From assembly GCF_050589645.1 (NCBI RefSeq), contig NZ_JBNGOQ010000005.1:124001-188000 (forward strand): 64,000 bases of DNA, written 5' to 3'. Source of the stretch: JBNGOQ01 sp050589645 (GTDB taxonomy: Bacteria > Bacteroidota > Bacteroidia > Flavobacteriales > Flavobacteriaceae). Below are positions 1 through 7,472 of this stretch, one piece after another. Both the position numbers and the translations under genes were made by a program. The notes beneath the pieces were generated by a model. The model saw only the letters and a list, made by a program, of their open reading frames with translations, was not told the origin of the DNA and made no database searches. Within the stretch, counting starts at the first letter, position 1, and each line of letters starts with the position of its first letter.

Positions 1-435
1 CTTACCCATTACTACCTTATGGCACACTACGCACTGACAGAACTTAAAAAAAGCAAAGGCGCCATTGTCAATATAGGCTCCAAGACATCGGTTACCGGGC
101 AGGGGGGAACATCGGGATATGCCGCGGCCAATGGGGGACGTAATGCCCTTACCCGGGAATGGGCCGTTGAACTTTTGCCTTACCAAATACGGGTGAACGC
201 GGTGATTGTGGCCGAATGCCTAACACCCTTATATGAACGTTGGTTAAAAACCTTCCCGGATCCGGAAAAAAAACGAAAGGAGATTACCTCTAAAATCCCC
301 TTGGAAAACAGAATGACCACTATAGAGGAAATAGCGAATACCGTAGCCTTTCTGCTATCTCCAAAGTCCAGTCATACTACCGGACAGTTGCTTTTTGTGG
401 ATGGGGGCTATACCCATTTAGACCGTACACTGTAG
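1..435 (+). CDS. SDR-family dehydrogenase, 5' truncated (putative fucose-pathway)
   Basis: The reading frame is open from base 1, so the gene starts outside the window; 144 residues of a family usually near 250 are present. The second half of a short-chain dehydrogenase is clear: N-I-G-S with the catalytic serine, a Tyr 13 residues later, an R-V-N-A-V segment and a closing F-V-D-G-G-Y. The following genes (FucP, mutarotase, L-lactate dehydrogenase) suggest a role as L-fucose or keto-deoxyfuconate dehydrogenase in the non-phosphorylated fucose route; this is inference. Odd point: the Y-x3-K motif reads Y-A-A-A-N, because codon AAT at 130-132 replaces the catalytic lysine. The enzyme may be inactive or altered. 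Confidence 0.85.
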   Translation, partial: LTHYYLMAHYALTELKKSKGAIVNIGSKTSVTGQGGTSGYAAANGGRNALTREWAVELLPYQIRVNAVIVAECLTPLYERWLKTFPDPEKKRKEITSKIPLENRMTTIEEIANTVAFLLSPKSSHTTGQLLFVDGGYTHLDRTL

Positions 436-455
436 CGCTGCTGATACGTTGATCC

Positions 456-1778
456 ATGAAAAACGACAAGAAAATACCTATCGTAGCGAAAAAAGTACTG
501 CTTCCCTTTGTTTTGATCACCTCGCTTTTTGCGCTTTGGGGCTTTGCCAATGATATTACCAATCCTATGGTATCGGCCTTCAAAAAAATCTTGGAGCTCA
601 ATAATACCCAGGCGTCTTGGGTACAGGCGGCATTTTATGGAGGGTATTTCACCATGGCCCTACCGGCCGCTTTTGTAGTGAAGAAATATACCTACAAAGC
701 AGGGATTCTTATGGGCTTGGTCCTCTATGCAGTGGGGGCATTGCTTTTTTATCCCGCAGCGGCCCTGGAAAACTATTTTTTCTTTTTGATGGCACTCTAC
801 ATCCTTACGTTTGGCCTTGCCTTTTTGGAGACCACGGCAAATCCCTTTATTTTATCCATGGGAGCGGAAGAGACGGCAACCCAACGCCTAAATTTGGCAC
901 AGGCTTTTAATCCGGTCGGCGCCCTATCCGGACTCTTTGTGGCCCAAACCTTTATTTTGGGCGCTCTGCAATCCGATAATCTGGACGAGCAGGGCAACAG
1001 CATCTACGAAACCCTTTCCGGAACGGCCAAAGCTGCTGTAAAGACGTCCGATCTCATGGTCATCAGAAATCCATATGTGGGTCTGGGTCTCTTTGTACTG
1101 TTCATGCTGGTCCTCATAGCGCTGGTGAAGATGCCCGAGAAAAATAAGAAGGACCAGACAAGCGGTATGTGGGATTCCATTCGAGGCCTTTTTAAGAAGG
1201 AACGCTTTGTTGGCGGGGTCGTAACACAGATGTTCTATGTAGGGGCGCAGATTATGTGTTGGACGTATATTTATCAGTATGCGGAAAATCTAGGGATAAA
1301 CAACAGGAATGCGGTGAATTATGCCTATGTGGCCCTAGGTATCTTTTTACTGGGCCGTTTTTTATGCACCTATTTGTTGCGCTTTATCAATTCGGGAAAA
1401 TTGCTGATGCTTTTGTCCTTGTTCGCCATTATATGCTGCTTGGGAACCATTTTTATCGAGGGCATCGGCGGGCTCTACTGTTTGGTGCTGATTTCGTTCT
1501 GTATGTCCTTGATGTTTCCCACCATTTATGGGATCGCGTTGACCGGACTGGGAGAAGATGCCAAACCTGCCTCGGCCTTCCTGGTCATGGCCATTGTGGG
1601 AGGTGCCTTTATGCCCATTCTACAGGGGTTGATTCTGGATATTGGCGGTAGTGCCTATGCCGACGTCAGGATATTGGGCGTGCCCGAAGTAAATTTCTCC
1701 TTTATTCTTCCCTTGCTCTGCTTTGTGGTGGTGAGCATTTACGGGTATAGAACTTTTAAGGTATATGCTATTGGCTAA
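456..1778 (+). CDS. fucP: L-fucose:H+ symporter family permease (FucP)
   Basis: A 440-residue major facilitator protein with about 12 hydrophobic segments, the length expected for FucP-family sugar:proton symporters in the inner membrane. Family signatures are visible: L-W-G-F-A-N-D in helix 1, with Asp33 in the place of the proton-coupling aspartate of E. coli FucP, and F-L-E-T-T-A-N-P-F in helix 4 with its conserved Glu. It begins 20 bp after the SDR gene and is followed 11 bp later by a sugar mutarotase, so the three are probably one transcript. L-fucose is the likely substrate from context; related permeases carry other hexoses, so specificity is not proven. Confidence 0.9.
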   Translation: MKNDKKIPIVAKKVLLPFVLITSLFALWGFANDITNPMVSAFKKILELNNTQASWVQAAFYGGYFTMALPAAFVVKKYTYKAGILMGLVLYAVGALLFYPAAALENYFFFLMALYILTFGLAFLETTANPFILSMGAEETATQRLNLAQAFNPVGALSGLFVAQTFILGALQSDNLDEQGNSIYETLSGTAKAAVKTSDLMVIRNPYVGLGLFVLFMLVLIALVKMPEKNKKDQTSGMWDSIRGLFKKERFVGGVVTQMFYVGAQIMCWTYIYQYAENLGINNRNAVNYAYVALGIFLLGRFLCTYLLRFINSGKLLMLLSLFAIICCLGTIFIEGIGGLYCLVLISFCMSLMFPTIYGIALTGLGEDAKPASAFLVMAIVGGAFMPILQGLILDIGGSAYADVRILGVPEVNFSFILPLLCFVVVSIYGYRTFKVYAIG

Positions 1779-1789
1779 AACAAAATAAA

Positions 1790-2125
1790 ATGAAACGATA
1801 TGCATTTGCACTGGATTTGAAGGACGACAGCGAATTGATAGCGGAATATGAGGCCCATCACAAAAAAATATGGCCCGAGATAAGGAAAAGTATCTTGGAT
1901 GCCGGGATTGTACGAATGGAAATATACCGCTTGGGAACCAGGCTGTTCATGAACCTGGAAGCAGAGGACGCTTTCTCTATGGAAAAAAAAGCCAGGATGG
2001 ATCAGGACAATCCCAAAGTACAGGAATGGGAGGATTTAATGTGGACCTATCAACAGGCACTTCCCATGGCCAAACCAGGGGAAAAGTGGGTGGAAATGCA
2101 CCCCATATTTGTGCTGGAAGGATAG
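1790..2125 (+). CDS. L-rhamnose/L-fucose mutarotase family protein
   Basis: A 111-residue cytoplasmic protein of the RhaM mutarotase family, which interconverts the alpha and beta anomers of 6-deoxyhexoses. The Y-E-A-H-H-x3-W-P-E-I block near residues 20-31 contains the active-site histidine of the family, and the M-x-P-I-F C-terminus is typical. Bacteroidetes fucose clusters often use this type in place of FucU. Lying between the fucose permease (11 bp upstream) and lldD (32 bp downstream), it would supply the anomer that the first dehydrogenase uses. The pathway role is inferred from position; L-rhamnose is the alternative substrate. Confidence 0.85.
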   Translation: MKRYAFALDLKDDSELIAEYEAHHKKIWPEIRKSILDAGIVRMEIYRLGTRLFMNLEAEDAFSMEKKARMDQDNPKVQEWEDLMWTYQQALPMAKPGEKWVEMHPIFVLEG

Positions 2126-2157
2126 ATTTTAGTCAAAACCGTATTTATGAGCCGATC

Positions 2158-3315
2158 ATGGGCAAAAAAACAATAAAATTCGATGCTAGATTTCCTTCCG
2201 TGGAAGATCTTAGGAAGAGGGCGAGAAGGCGCATCCCTAAATTTGCGTTCGAATATTTGGACGGCGGCTGTAACGAGGATGTAAACCTCTATAAGAACAC
2301 TTCAGAGCTCCGTGAGGTAGAACTTTTGCCCTACTATTTGAACCAGCATACGAGTTCCGATATGAGGACCCAACTGTTCGGCCATACTTATGATGCACCC
2401 TTTGGAATAGCTCCGGTGGGCCTACAAGGGCTAATGTGGCCCAATGCCCCGGAAATTTTGGCCAAGGCCGCATTTGAGCATAATATTCCTTTCGTGTTGA
2501 GCACGGTCACCACCAGCAGTATTGAGCGCATAGCCGAAATTACCGAAGGAAAGGCATGGTTTCAATTGTACCATCCAACAGAAGATAAACTCAGGGATGA
2601 TATTATCAAAAGGGCCGAAGTGGCGGAATGTCCTGTACTGGTCATTTTATGTGACGTGCCCACTTTTGGATTTAGACCACGGGATATTAGAAATGGCCTT
2701 GCCATGCCCCCAAAGATGTCCCTAAGGAACATGCTGCAAATTCTGGGGAAACCGCAATGGGCGTTAAAAACACTGGCCCAAGGACAGCCGAATTTTGAGA
2801 CCTTAAAACCGTATATGGCCAAAAACCTGGACCTGAAACAGCTGGGCAAGTTTATGGATGAAACTTTTTCCGGCAGATTGAACGAGGAGAAAATTGCACC
2901 GATCCGCGATATGTGGAAGGGCAAACTGGTGCTTAAGGGAGTAGCTAACGAGGCAGATGCGGAGAAAGCCATTCGTTTGGGATTGGACGGCCTTATCGTG
3001 TCCAATCACGGGGGAAGGCAATTGGATGCCGGGGAATCTACCATTAAGCCCTTGACCAGGATTGCGGAGGCCTATGGCGACCAAATCACGGTAATGATGG
3101 ACAGTGGTATCCGTTCGGGCCCGGATATGGCAAGATCCCTGGCCAGCGGAGCCCAATTTACTTTTCTGGGCCGTGCATTTATGTACGGTGTTGCCGCATT
3201 GGGAACCAGGGGAGGGGATCACACTATTTCCTTGTTAAAGGCCCAATTGCAGCAGGTATTGGAGCAAATATGCTGTGAAAAGATTAAGGATTTACCGGAT
3301 CATTTGGTTTCTTGA
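2158..3315 (+). CDS. lldD: FMN-dependent L-lactate dehydrogenase / alpha-hydroxy-acid oxidoreductase
   Basis: The 385-residue product matches the FMN-dependent alpha-hydroxy-acid dehydrogenases in length and motifs: F-E-Y-L-D-G-G near the N-terminus, G-F-R-P-R-D-I-R-N-G in the middle, and S-N-H-G-G-R-Q-L-D, which holds the catalytic His-Gly-Gly-Arg. The start at 2158 (M-G-K-K-T-I-K-F-D) was chosen because the longer open frame overlaps the mutarotase gene and reads as nonsense there. Members oxidise L-lactate to pyruvate at the membrane and pass electrons to quinone. The non-phosphorylated L-fucose pathway ends in pyruvate plus L-lactate, so this gene would consume the lactate; that link is inferred. 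Confidence 0.9.
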   Translation: MGKKTIKFDARFPSVEDLRKRARRRIPKFAFEYLDGGCNEDVNLYKNTSELREVELLPYYLNQHTSSDMRTQLFGHTYDAPFGIAPVGLQGLMWPNAPEILAKAAFEHNIPFVLSTVTTSSIERIAEITEGKAWFQLYHPTEDKLRDDIIKRAEVAECPVLVILCDVPTFGFRPRDIRNGLAMPPKMSLRNMLQILGKPQWALKTLAQGQPNFETLKPYMAKNLDLKQLGKFMDETFSGRLNEEKIAPIRDMWKGKLVLKGVANEADAEKAIRLGLDGLIVSNHGGRQLDAGESTIKPLTRIAEAYGDQITVMMDSGIRSGPDMARSLASGAQFTFLGRAFMYGVAALGTRGGDHTISLLKAQLQQVLEQICCEKIKDLPDHLVS

Positions 3316-3337
3316 CAGGCCGGTTGGTATTCCGCTT

Positions 3338-4027
3338 TTATACGGAAACCCTAAGAATTTTTGTCAAAGTATATCCATCGGCGGTATTGCCGCTTACGGC
3401 ATCCGCCATATTTTGGGCCAAGCTGTCCGTGAATATGCCGTCTTGTGTGTTGGAAGTATCAAAATCACCCTTATATCCAGATGTTGCATACACTTTCTTG
3501 GAAACATCTTCGGGAAACGCAATTTGGGTAATTAATAAGGACTTACCACTTCTATCCAGGATTTCCAGATGAAGATGAGGTGCCCTTCCTGGATACCAGC
3601 CCGGAAAAATACTGATGAAAGACACTTGTCCGTTGGCATTGGTGGTTTGTCTTCCCCTAAGAAAATGCGCACTGGTAAAACTTCCATCCAGTTGGTTGTT
3701 GTATTCCGAATAATTGCCGGCAGCATCACAATGCCAGAGATCTACCAGGGCCCCTTCCAAAGCAGTGCAATTATTGTTGGTGTTTTGAACCGTCAAATTG
3801 ATGCGTAAGGCAACCCCCTTCCGATTACCGACAATATTTTCCCTAACCCAGTCTGCCGGGGTCTTTATCGGGAACGGACCAGCGGTTTCCGAGGGAGATA
3901 CGGCACAACCGCTAGGTGTTATGTCGGGATTGTCATTGCTTTTGGTACACGAGACCAGTGCTACAGGTACTATAGGGGCTATTACGGCACCCATGCCCAG
4001 ATTTTTAATGAATTTTTTTCTGTCCAT
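3338..4027 (-). CDS. exported intradiol ring-cleavage dioxygenase family lipoprotein
   Basis: A 229-residue protein with an N-terminal signal of Tat-like form (D-R-K-K-F-I-K then a hydrophobic stretch) ending at A-L-V-S-C, a likely lipobox. The mature part carries the non-heme iron ligands of intradiol dioxygenases: Tyr in G-N-Y-S-E-Y and Tyr/His/His in P-G-W-Y-P-G-R-A-P-H-L-H-L. These enzymes split catechol-type rings between the hydroxyls. The exported, single-subunit form is common in Bacteroidetes and its natural substrate is generally unknown. It converges with lldD, with 22 bp between the stops, and has no catabolic partners nearby. Confidence 0.85.
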   Translation of the reverse strand: MDRKKFIKNLGMGAVIAPIVPVALVSCTKSNDNPDITPSGCAVSPSETAGPFPIKTPADWVRENIVGNRKGVALRINLTVQNTNNNCTALEGALVDLWHCDAAGNYSEYNNQLDGSFTSAHFLRGRQTTNANGQVSFISIFPGWYPGRAPHLHLEILDRSGKSLLITQIAFPEDVSKKVYATSGYKGDFDTSNTQDGIFTDSLAQNMADAVSGNTADGYTLTKILRVSV

Positions 4028-4161
4028 GTTGATATTGATTTAGGATTGAAGGATTTTATGGTTAAATTTTATTTTTCATTATTTTTAAAAGACACATGAT
4101 TTGTGGTTGCCGGACTGCCTTCCGTGGATGGATTACAGCCCGCAACACTTTTAAAATACAT

Positions 4162-4596
4162 TCAATCGGAATGCGATAGGATTCGGTTTACCAACTGCTC
4201 AATTTTTGAGTTAACTTCTTTTAGTTGCCCATCAATTTTTGTAACATAGTATTCATATTCCTTTCCTTCATACCGCAAGGTGGTGACGGGCAGATCCCTG
4301 ACTTTTCCGAAAATCGTAGGTTCGGCCAAATTGTGTTCCAGTAGCAAGGCCAGGTTCCCTATCTCTTCCGAGGACAGTTCCATTGTAACCTCGCCTTTAT
4401 GCTTTACCTTGTCCACTCCCTTGAACAGTACGGTCCCGTTGGTAAACACCCATAGATCATATACAGGGCACTTGCCCAAACAGGGGCCCTTGGAGTAATA
4501 GAGAAGCGTATTTTCGTTGTTCGTATCCATAGCTCCATTTTTGCCCGACTTGCAGGAGAGCACAACTAAAATCAATAACATCATTGCTTTTTTCAT
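4162..4596 (-). CDS. DUF6438-type lipoprotein
   Basis: Starting at 4596 gives M-K-K-A-M-M-L-L-I-L-V-V-L-S-C, a short lipoprotein signal, and a 144-residue product; the longer frame adds 39 residues that run through the intergenic region and is less likely. The body has the G-P-C-x-G-K-C-P-V-Y motif and a repeat of short beta strands typical of the DUF6438 family of Bacteroidetes surface or periplasmic proteins. No function is known for the family. The two cysteines in the motif could form a disulfide or bind metal. The gene lies 53 bp downstream of the metallopeptidase gene on the same strand and may share its transcript. Confidence 0.75.
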   Translation of the reverse strand: MKKAMMLLILVVLSCKSGKNGAMDTNNENTLLYYSKGPCLGKCPVYDLWVFTNGTVLFKGVDKVKHKGEVTMELSSEEIGNLALLLEHNLAEPTIFGKVRDLPVTTLRYEGKEYEYYVTKIDGQLKEVNSKIEQLVNRILSHSD

Positions 4597-4649
4597 CCAT
4601 ACTTTTTTTGACCAGAGTCCCGGAAAAGTTTCGGGACTCTGGCCTATGT

Positions 4650-5705
4650 TTACCTTGTAGGTTTTGAACAGTGTGTCTTTTTGGGATCGCCAAACGTATT
4701 GGCCTTTTTCCATTTTCCGGCAGCGGGCAAGAAACTCCTTCCTTTTGCTGAGGCCATGTTATCCCTGACATAGTTTCGCAGGGAAATGAGCTCCGGATGA
4801 TCATACATGAGCTGTATTTTTTGCTCCGCGATGGAGTTTCCGCTGGGACCCCCGTTCCTGGTCACAAAAGTGGCAAACACCTCTGCGATGTCCTCTCCAG
4901 GATTGGTGGAGGCGTATCCGGTGACAAAGCGATCCTGATATTTGTTATAAAATGCTTCCTGTGCGCTTTGACTTTGCCCCAAATTGGTAAATTCCCCCCA
5001 GATATCCGCCCAGAATCTTGTGTACAATTTATTGATGTACGACTCGGTCTTCGCACAGCCTTCCCCGGTAAAGAAGTTATTACAGTTGGCTTCCGATATC
5101 GAGGCATCCACTTGTGTATTATCCAGGGTCAATATATGTCCAAATTCATGGATGATCGTATAAGCCAGTTCCCCACCGGCATTAAATCCGCCTTGATACG
5201 CAAAATCAATGGCAATGCCCATTTCCCATTTGGAAAGATCTTGGGAGGTATTGTACACATAACCGGCTGTTCCATCGCCCTCACCGGCAAAAATCATAAA
5301 CCGGCTCATTTTAGATCGGTGGTTCAGGGGAATAATCTTCTTGACCAGCTCCCAGATTTCCTGGTGCTTTTGTGTGTCCTTTTGAAACTCCAGCTCTTTT
5401 CCACTGACCTTGTAGTCCGTTACTTTGGAAATGTTGTCCCCATTTACGGTATACAGGGTTATGCTCCCGGCATCACCTTGGGCACCATCGCCATCACCGG
5501 AGGTATCGCCCCCATTATCGGTTCCGGTGTTGCCCCCCGTATCCGGATTGCCATCGCCATTATCCGTACCTGTGCCAGTATCCGTTCCCGTAGTGTCCGT
5601 TACGCTACCCTGGTCTATAGGAAGTTCATCTTTTTCACAGGATTGTGCGATAGCCATTGCCAAGAACAGCGCTAAAAGTAATCGCCAGTTTTTTAAGCTC
5701 TTCAT
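4650..5705 (-). CDS. putative zinc metallopeptidase lipoprotein (HEFGH)
   Basis: With the start at 5705 the product has 351 residues. A signal ends at A-I-A-Q-S-C (lipidated Cys23). A linker of about 50 residues made almost only of Asp, Gly, Thr and Asn follows, then a globular domain with H-E-F-G-H at about 186-190 and a later G-E-D-I-A-E-V-F helix, the usual arrangement of gluzincin-like Bacteroidetes lipoproteins. Such proteins are anchored in the outer membrane, often beside SusC/SusD pairs; none is adjacent here. An alternative ATG at 5714 would add three residues. Peptidase activity is inferred only from the motif. Confidence 0.8.
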   Translation of the reverse strand: MKSLKNWRLLLALFLAMAIAQSCEKDELPIDQGSVTDTTGTDTGTGTDNGDGNPDTGGNTGTDNGGDTSGDGDGAQGDAGSITLYTVNGDNISKVTDYKVSGKELEFQKDTQKHQEIWELVKKIIPLNHRSKMSRFMIFAGEGDGTAGYVYNTSQDLSKWEMGIAIDFAYQGGFNAGGELAYTIIHEFGHILTLDNTQVDASISEANCNNFFTGEGCAKTESYINKLYTRFWADIWGEFTNLGQSQSAQEAFYNKYQDRFVTGYASTNPGEDIAEVFATFVTRNGGPSGNSIAEQKIQLMYDHPELISLRNYVRDNMASAKGRSFLPAAGKWKKANTFGDPKKTHCSKPTR

Positions 5706-6039
5706 AAGTATCATTTTAAATTGAACGTTTTCTTTCTTACACAACAGGCAATTTTTAAAACACCCTATTTTTTTTTGAAACCAGACAGGGAAGAGGGAGG
5801 ATGCGATGTTTTTTTTTTGAAGTAAATAGGGTAAACGAAAAGTATCCTGTTGTATTGATGAACAGTATTAAACATAGGTTTATGTAGCACCAATACGATT
5901 CGTCCTATTTCATATCCTGATTCAACCACAAGGCAGATGCCTAGGTTTCAAAACAGGGATATTGGTCGATAAAAAACAGATTAAAGGGCAATTATTCGTT
6001 TTAATATTTAGCTTTGACAAGTGAAATGTTACCTTAACG
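5706..6039. other. 334-bp intergenic region before the sigma-factor gene
   Basis: A-T rich region between divergent genes. It contains a 9-bp inverted repeat (5762-5770 with 5824-5832) whose 53-base loop holds two long T runs, and a -7 promoter element just before the sigma-factor gene (listed separately). No tRNA, coding frame or terminator with a tight stem was seen. Confidence 0.5.
6009..6016 (+). promoter_or_regulatory. probable -7 element upstream of the ECF sigma gene
   Basis: TAGCTTTG fits the Bacteroidetes -7 consensus TAnnTTTG and lies 24 bp before the ATG at 6040. No clear TTG is found 19-20 bp upstream, so the promoter may need help from a regulator or an alternative sigma factor. 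Confidence 0.45.
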
Positions 6040-6555
6040 ATGACGCAGAAAAAATCTGTTTGTGATGAAAAGACCTTTAGGCTAATTTTTGATGATCATT
6101 CAGAGGTCATCCGCAACTTTATCTACTACAAGTGTGGAAACATGCAACAAGCCGAGGATATCACCCAGGATGCATTCGTAAAGCTATGGAAGAACTGTAA
6201 GAAAGTAGTTTTCGAAAAAGCAAAGTCGTTTGTGATGAAGGTAGCTCAAAATGCATTTTTTAACGAAGTAGCACATCAAAAAGTAGTTCTTAACTACAAT
6301 CAACGAACAGCCTCGCTGCCGTCCTATGCGAACAGCCCCGAATTCCTAATGGAAGAAAAAGAATTTATGGCAAGGTTGCAACAGAGCATAGCCAGCCTTC
6401 CCGTTAAGGAACGAGAGGTTTTTTTATTGAGCCGAAAGGATAAAAAAACATATCGTGAAATAGCCGAAATTATCGGAATAACACAAAAAGCGGTGGAACG
6501 AAGGATGCATTTGGCCTTATTGAAACTACGGGAAAAAATCGGAACTGCTATTTAA
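6040..6555 (+). CDS. ECF RNA polymerase sigma factor (FecI-like)
   Basis: A 171-residue ECF sigma factor. Region 2 (about residues 15-80) includes the A-E-D-I-T-Q-D-A-F-V-K-L-W stretch that recognises the -10 element. Region 4 (about 115-168) has L-P-x-K-E-R-E-V-F-L-L-S and a helix-turn-helix of the form T-Y-R-E-I-A-E-I-I-G-I-T-Q-K-A-V-E-R-R. The FecR-type anti-sigma gene starts 11 bp downstream and the TonB receptor follows with no gap. That is the standard cell-surface signalling arrangement in which binding at the receptor releases the sigma factor. The likely target is the receptor gene itself. Confidence 0.92.
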   Translation: MTQKKSVCDEKTFRLIFDDHSEVIRNFIYYKCGNMQQAEDITQDAFVKLWKNCKKVVFEKAKSFVMKVAQNAFFNEVAHQKVVLNYNQRTASLPSYANSPEFLMEEKEFMARLQQSIASLPVKEREVFLLSRKDKKTYREIAEIIGITQKAVERRMHLALLKLREKIGTAI

Positions 6556-6566
6556 AGGATCGGGAA

Positions 6567-7472
6567 ATGGAAAATTTTTACAATATAGACGATTTTTTAG
6601 CCAAATGGGCAAGTGGGGAGCTGTCCGAGGAAGAAAAGGAGGCTTTTAGAAAAACGGAGGATTATCGGTATTACCAAGCCATTTTGGAGGGTACGGATGT
6701 TTTGGAAGTCCCTTCCCATGACAAGGAAAAGCTTTTTGAAGGGGTACAGGAAAAAATTGCAAAGGATAGGAAAAAGGTTCGGACTATTCCCAGATGGACT
6801 TATGCTATGGCAGCTTCCATTGCCCTTCTGATCGGCTATTTTGTTTTCTTTGACCAAACAGTGGACCATACCACAGGATTTGGGGAACGTTTGCAAATAA
6901 CGCTACCCGATAATTCTTCCGTAACATTAAATGCAAAATCCAAACTGGAATATAAGAAGTCGGGTTGGGAAAAGGAACGGTACCTATTTTTGAAAGGGGA
7001 AGCCTATTTCAAGGTCGCCAAGGGACCCACTTTTGTTGTTGCTTCCGATTATGGCTCCGTTACCGTTTTGGGAACGCAGTTTACGGTAAATGCAGAGGCC
7101 CAAATCTTTGAGGTGGTGTGTTTTGAAGGCAGTGTAAGGGTTGAAAAAGGAAAGCGCTCATATACTATTAAAGAAGGAGAGGCTGTGAGATACGCAAACG
7201 GGGCTTTTGAGAACTGGAGGCCAGGGACCAACTCGCCCCAATGGACACAAGGGGAAAGTAGCTTTAACAATGCGCCCCTGCATCAGGTGATAACAGCTTT
7301 GGAAAAACAGTTTAATGTTTCCATTAACAGTGAACGAGTTAATGAAACAACACGGTTTACCGGAAGTTTTACGCATGCTGAGCTTAGAAAAGCGTTGACC
7401 ATCGTTTTTGACCCCTTGGAAATTAAGTTTACTTTTATCAACGAGAACACTATAGTTCTCGCTGAAAAGTAG
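6567..7472 (+). CDS. FecR-family anti-sigma regulator
   Basis: A 301-residue membrane protein. About 75 cytoplasmic residues that would bind the sigma factor are followed by one transmembrane helix (P-R-W-T-Y-A-M-A-A-S-I-A-L-L-I-G-Y). A periplasmic FecR domain comes next, with D-N-S-S-V-T-L-N-A-x-S-K-L and V-L-G-T-Q-F-T-V, then a C-terminal DUF4974 domain of about 70 residues that contacts the N-terminal domain of the receptor. It sits between its sigma factor and its receptor, and its stop codon is immediately followed by the receptor ATG. The domain order and length are normal for Bacteroidetes. Confidence 0.92.
   Translation: MENFYNIDDFLAKWASGELSEEEKEAFRKTEDYRYYQAILEGTDVLEVPSHDKEKLFEGVQEKIAKDRKKVRTIPRWTYAMAASIALLIGYFVFFDQTVDHTTGFGERLQITLPDNSSVTLNAKSKLEYKKSGWEKERYLFLKGEAYFKVAKGPTFVVASDYGSVTVLGTQFTVNAEAQIFEVVCFEGSVRVEKGKRSYTIKEGEAVRYANGAFENWRPGTNSPQWTQGESSFNNAPLHQVITALEKQFNVSINSERVNETTRFTGSFTHAELRKALTIVFDPLEIKFTFINENTIVLAEK

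Noticed and set aside
5425..5724. 99-residue Pro/Ser/Val-rich frame opposite the metallopeptidase gene
   Set aside because: It is the antisense shadow of the Asp/Gly/Thr linker of the metallopeptidase, not a repeat protein.
5762..5832. Terminator at the 9-bp inverted repeat upstream of the sigma-factor gene
   Set aside because: The loop is 53 bases and the T runs are inside it, so it does not fit an intrinsic terminator.
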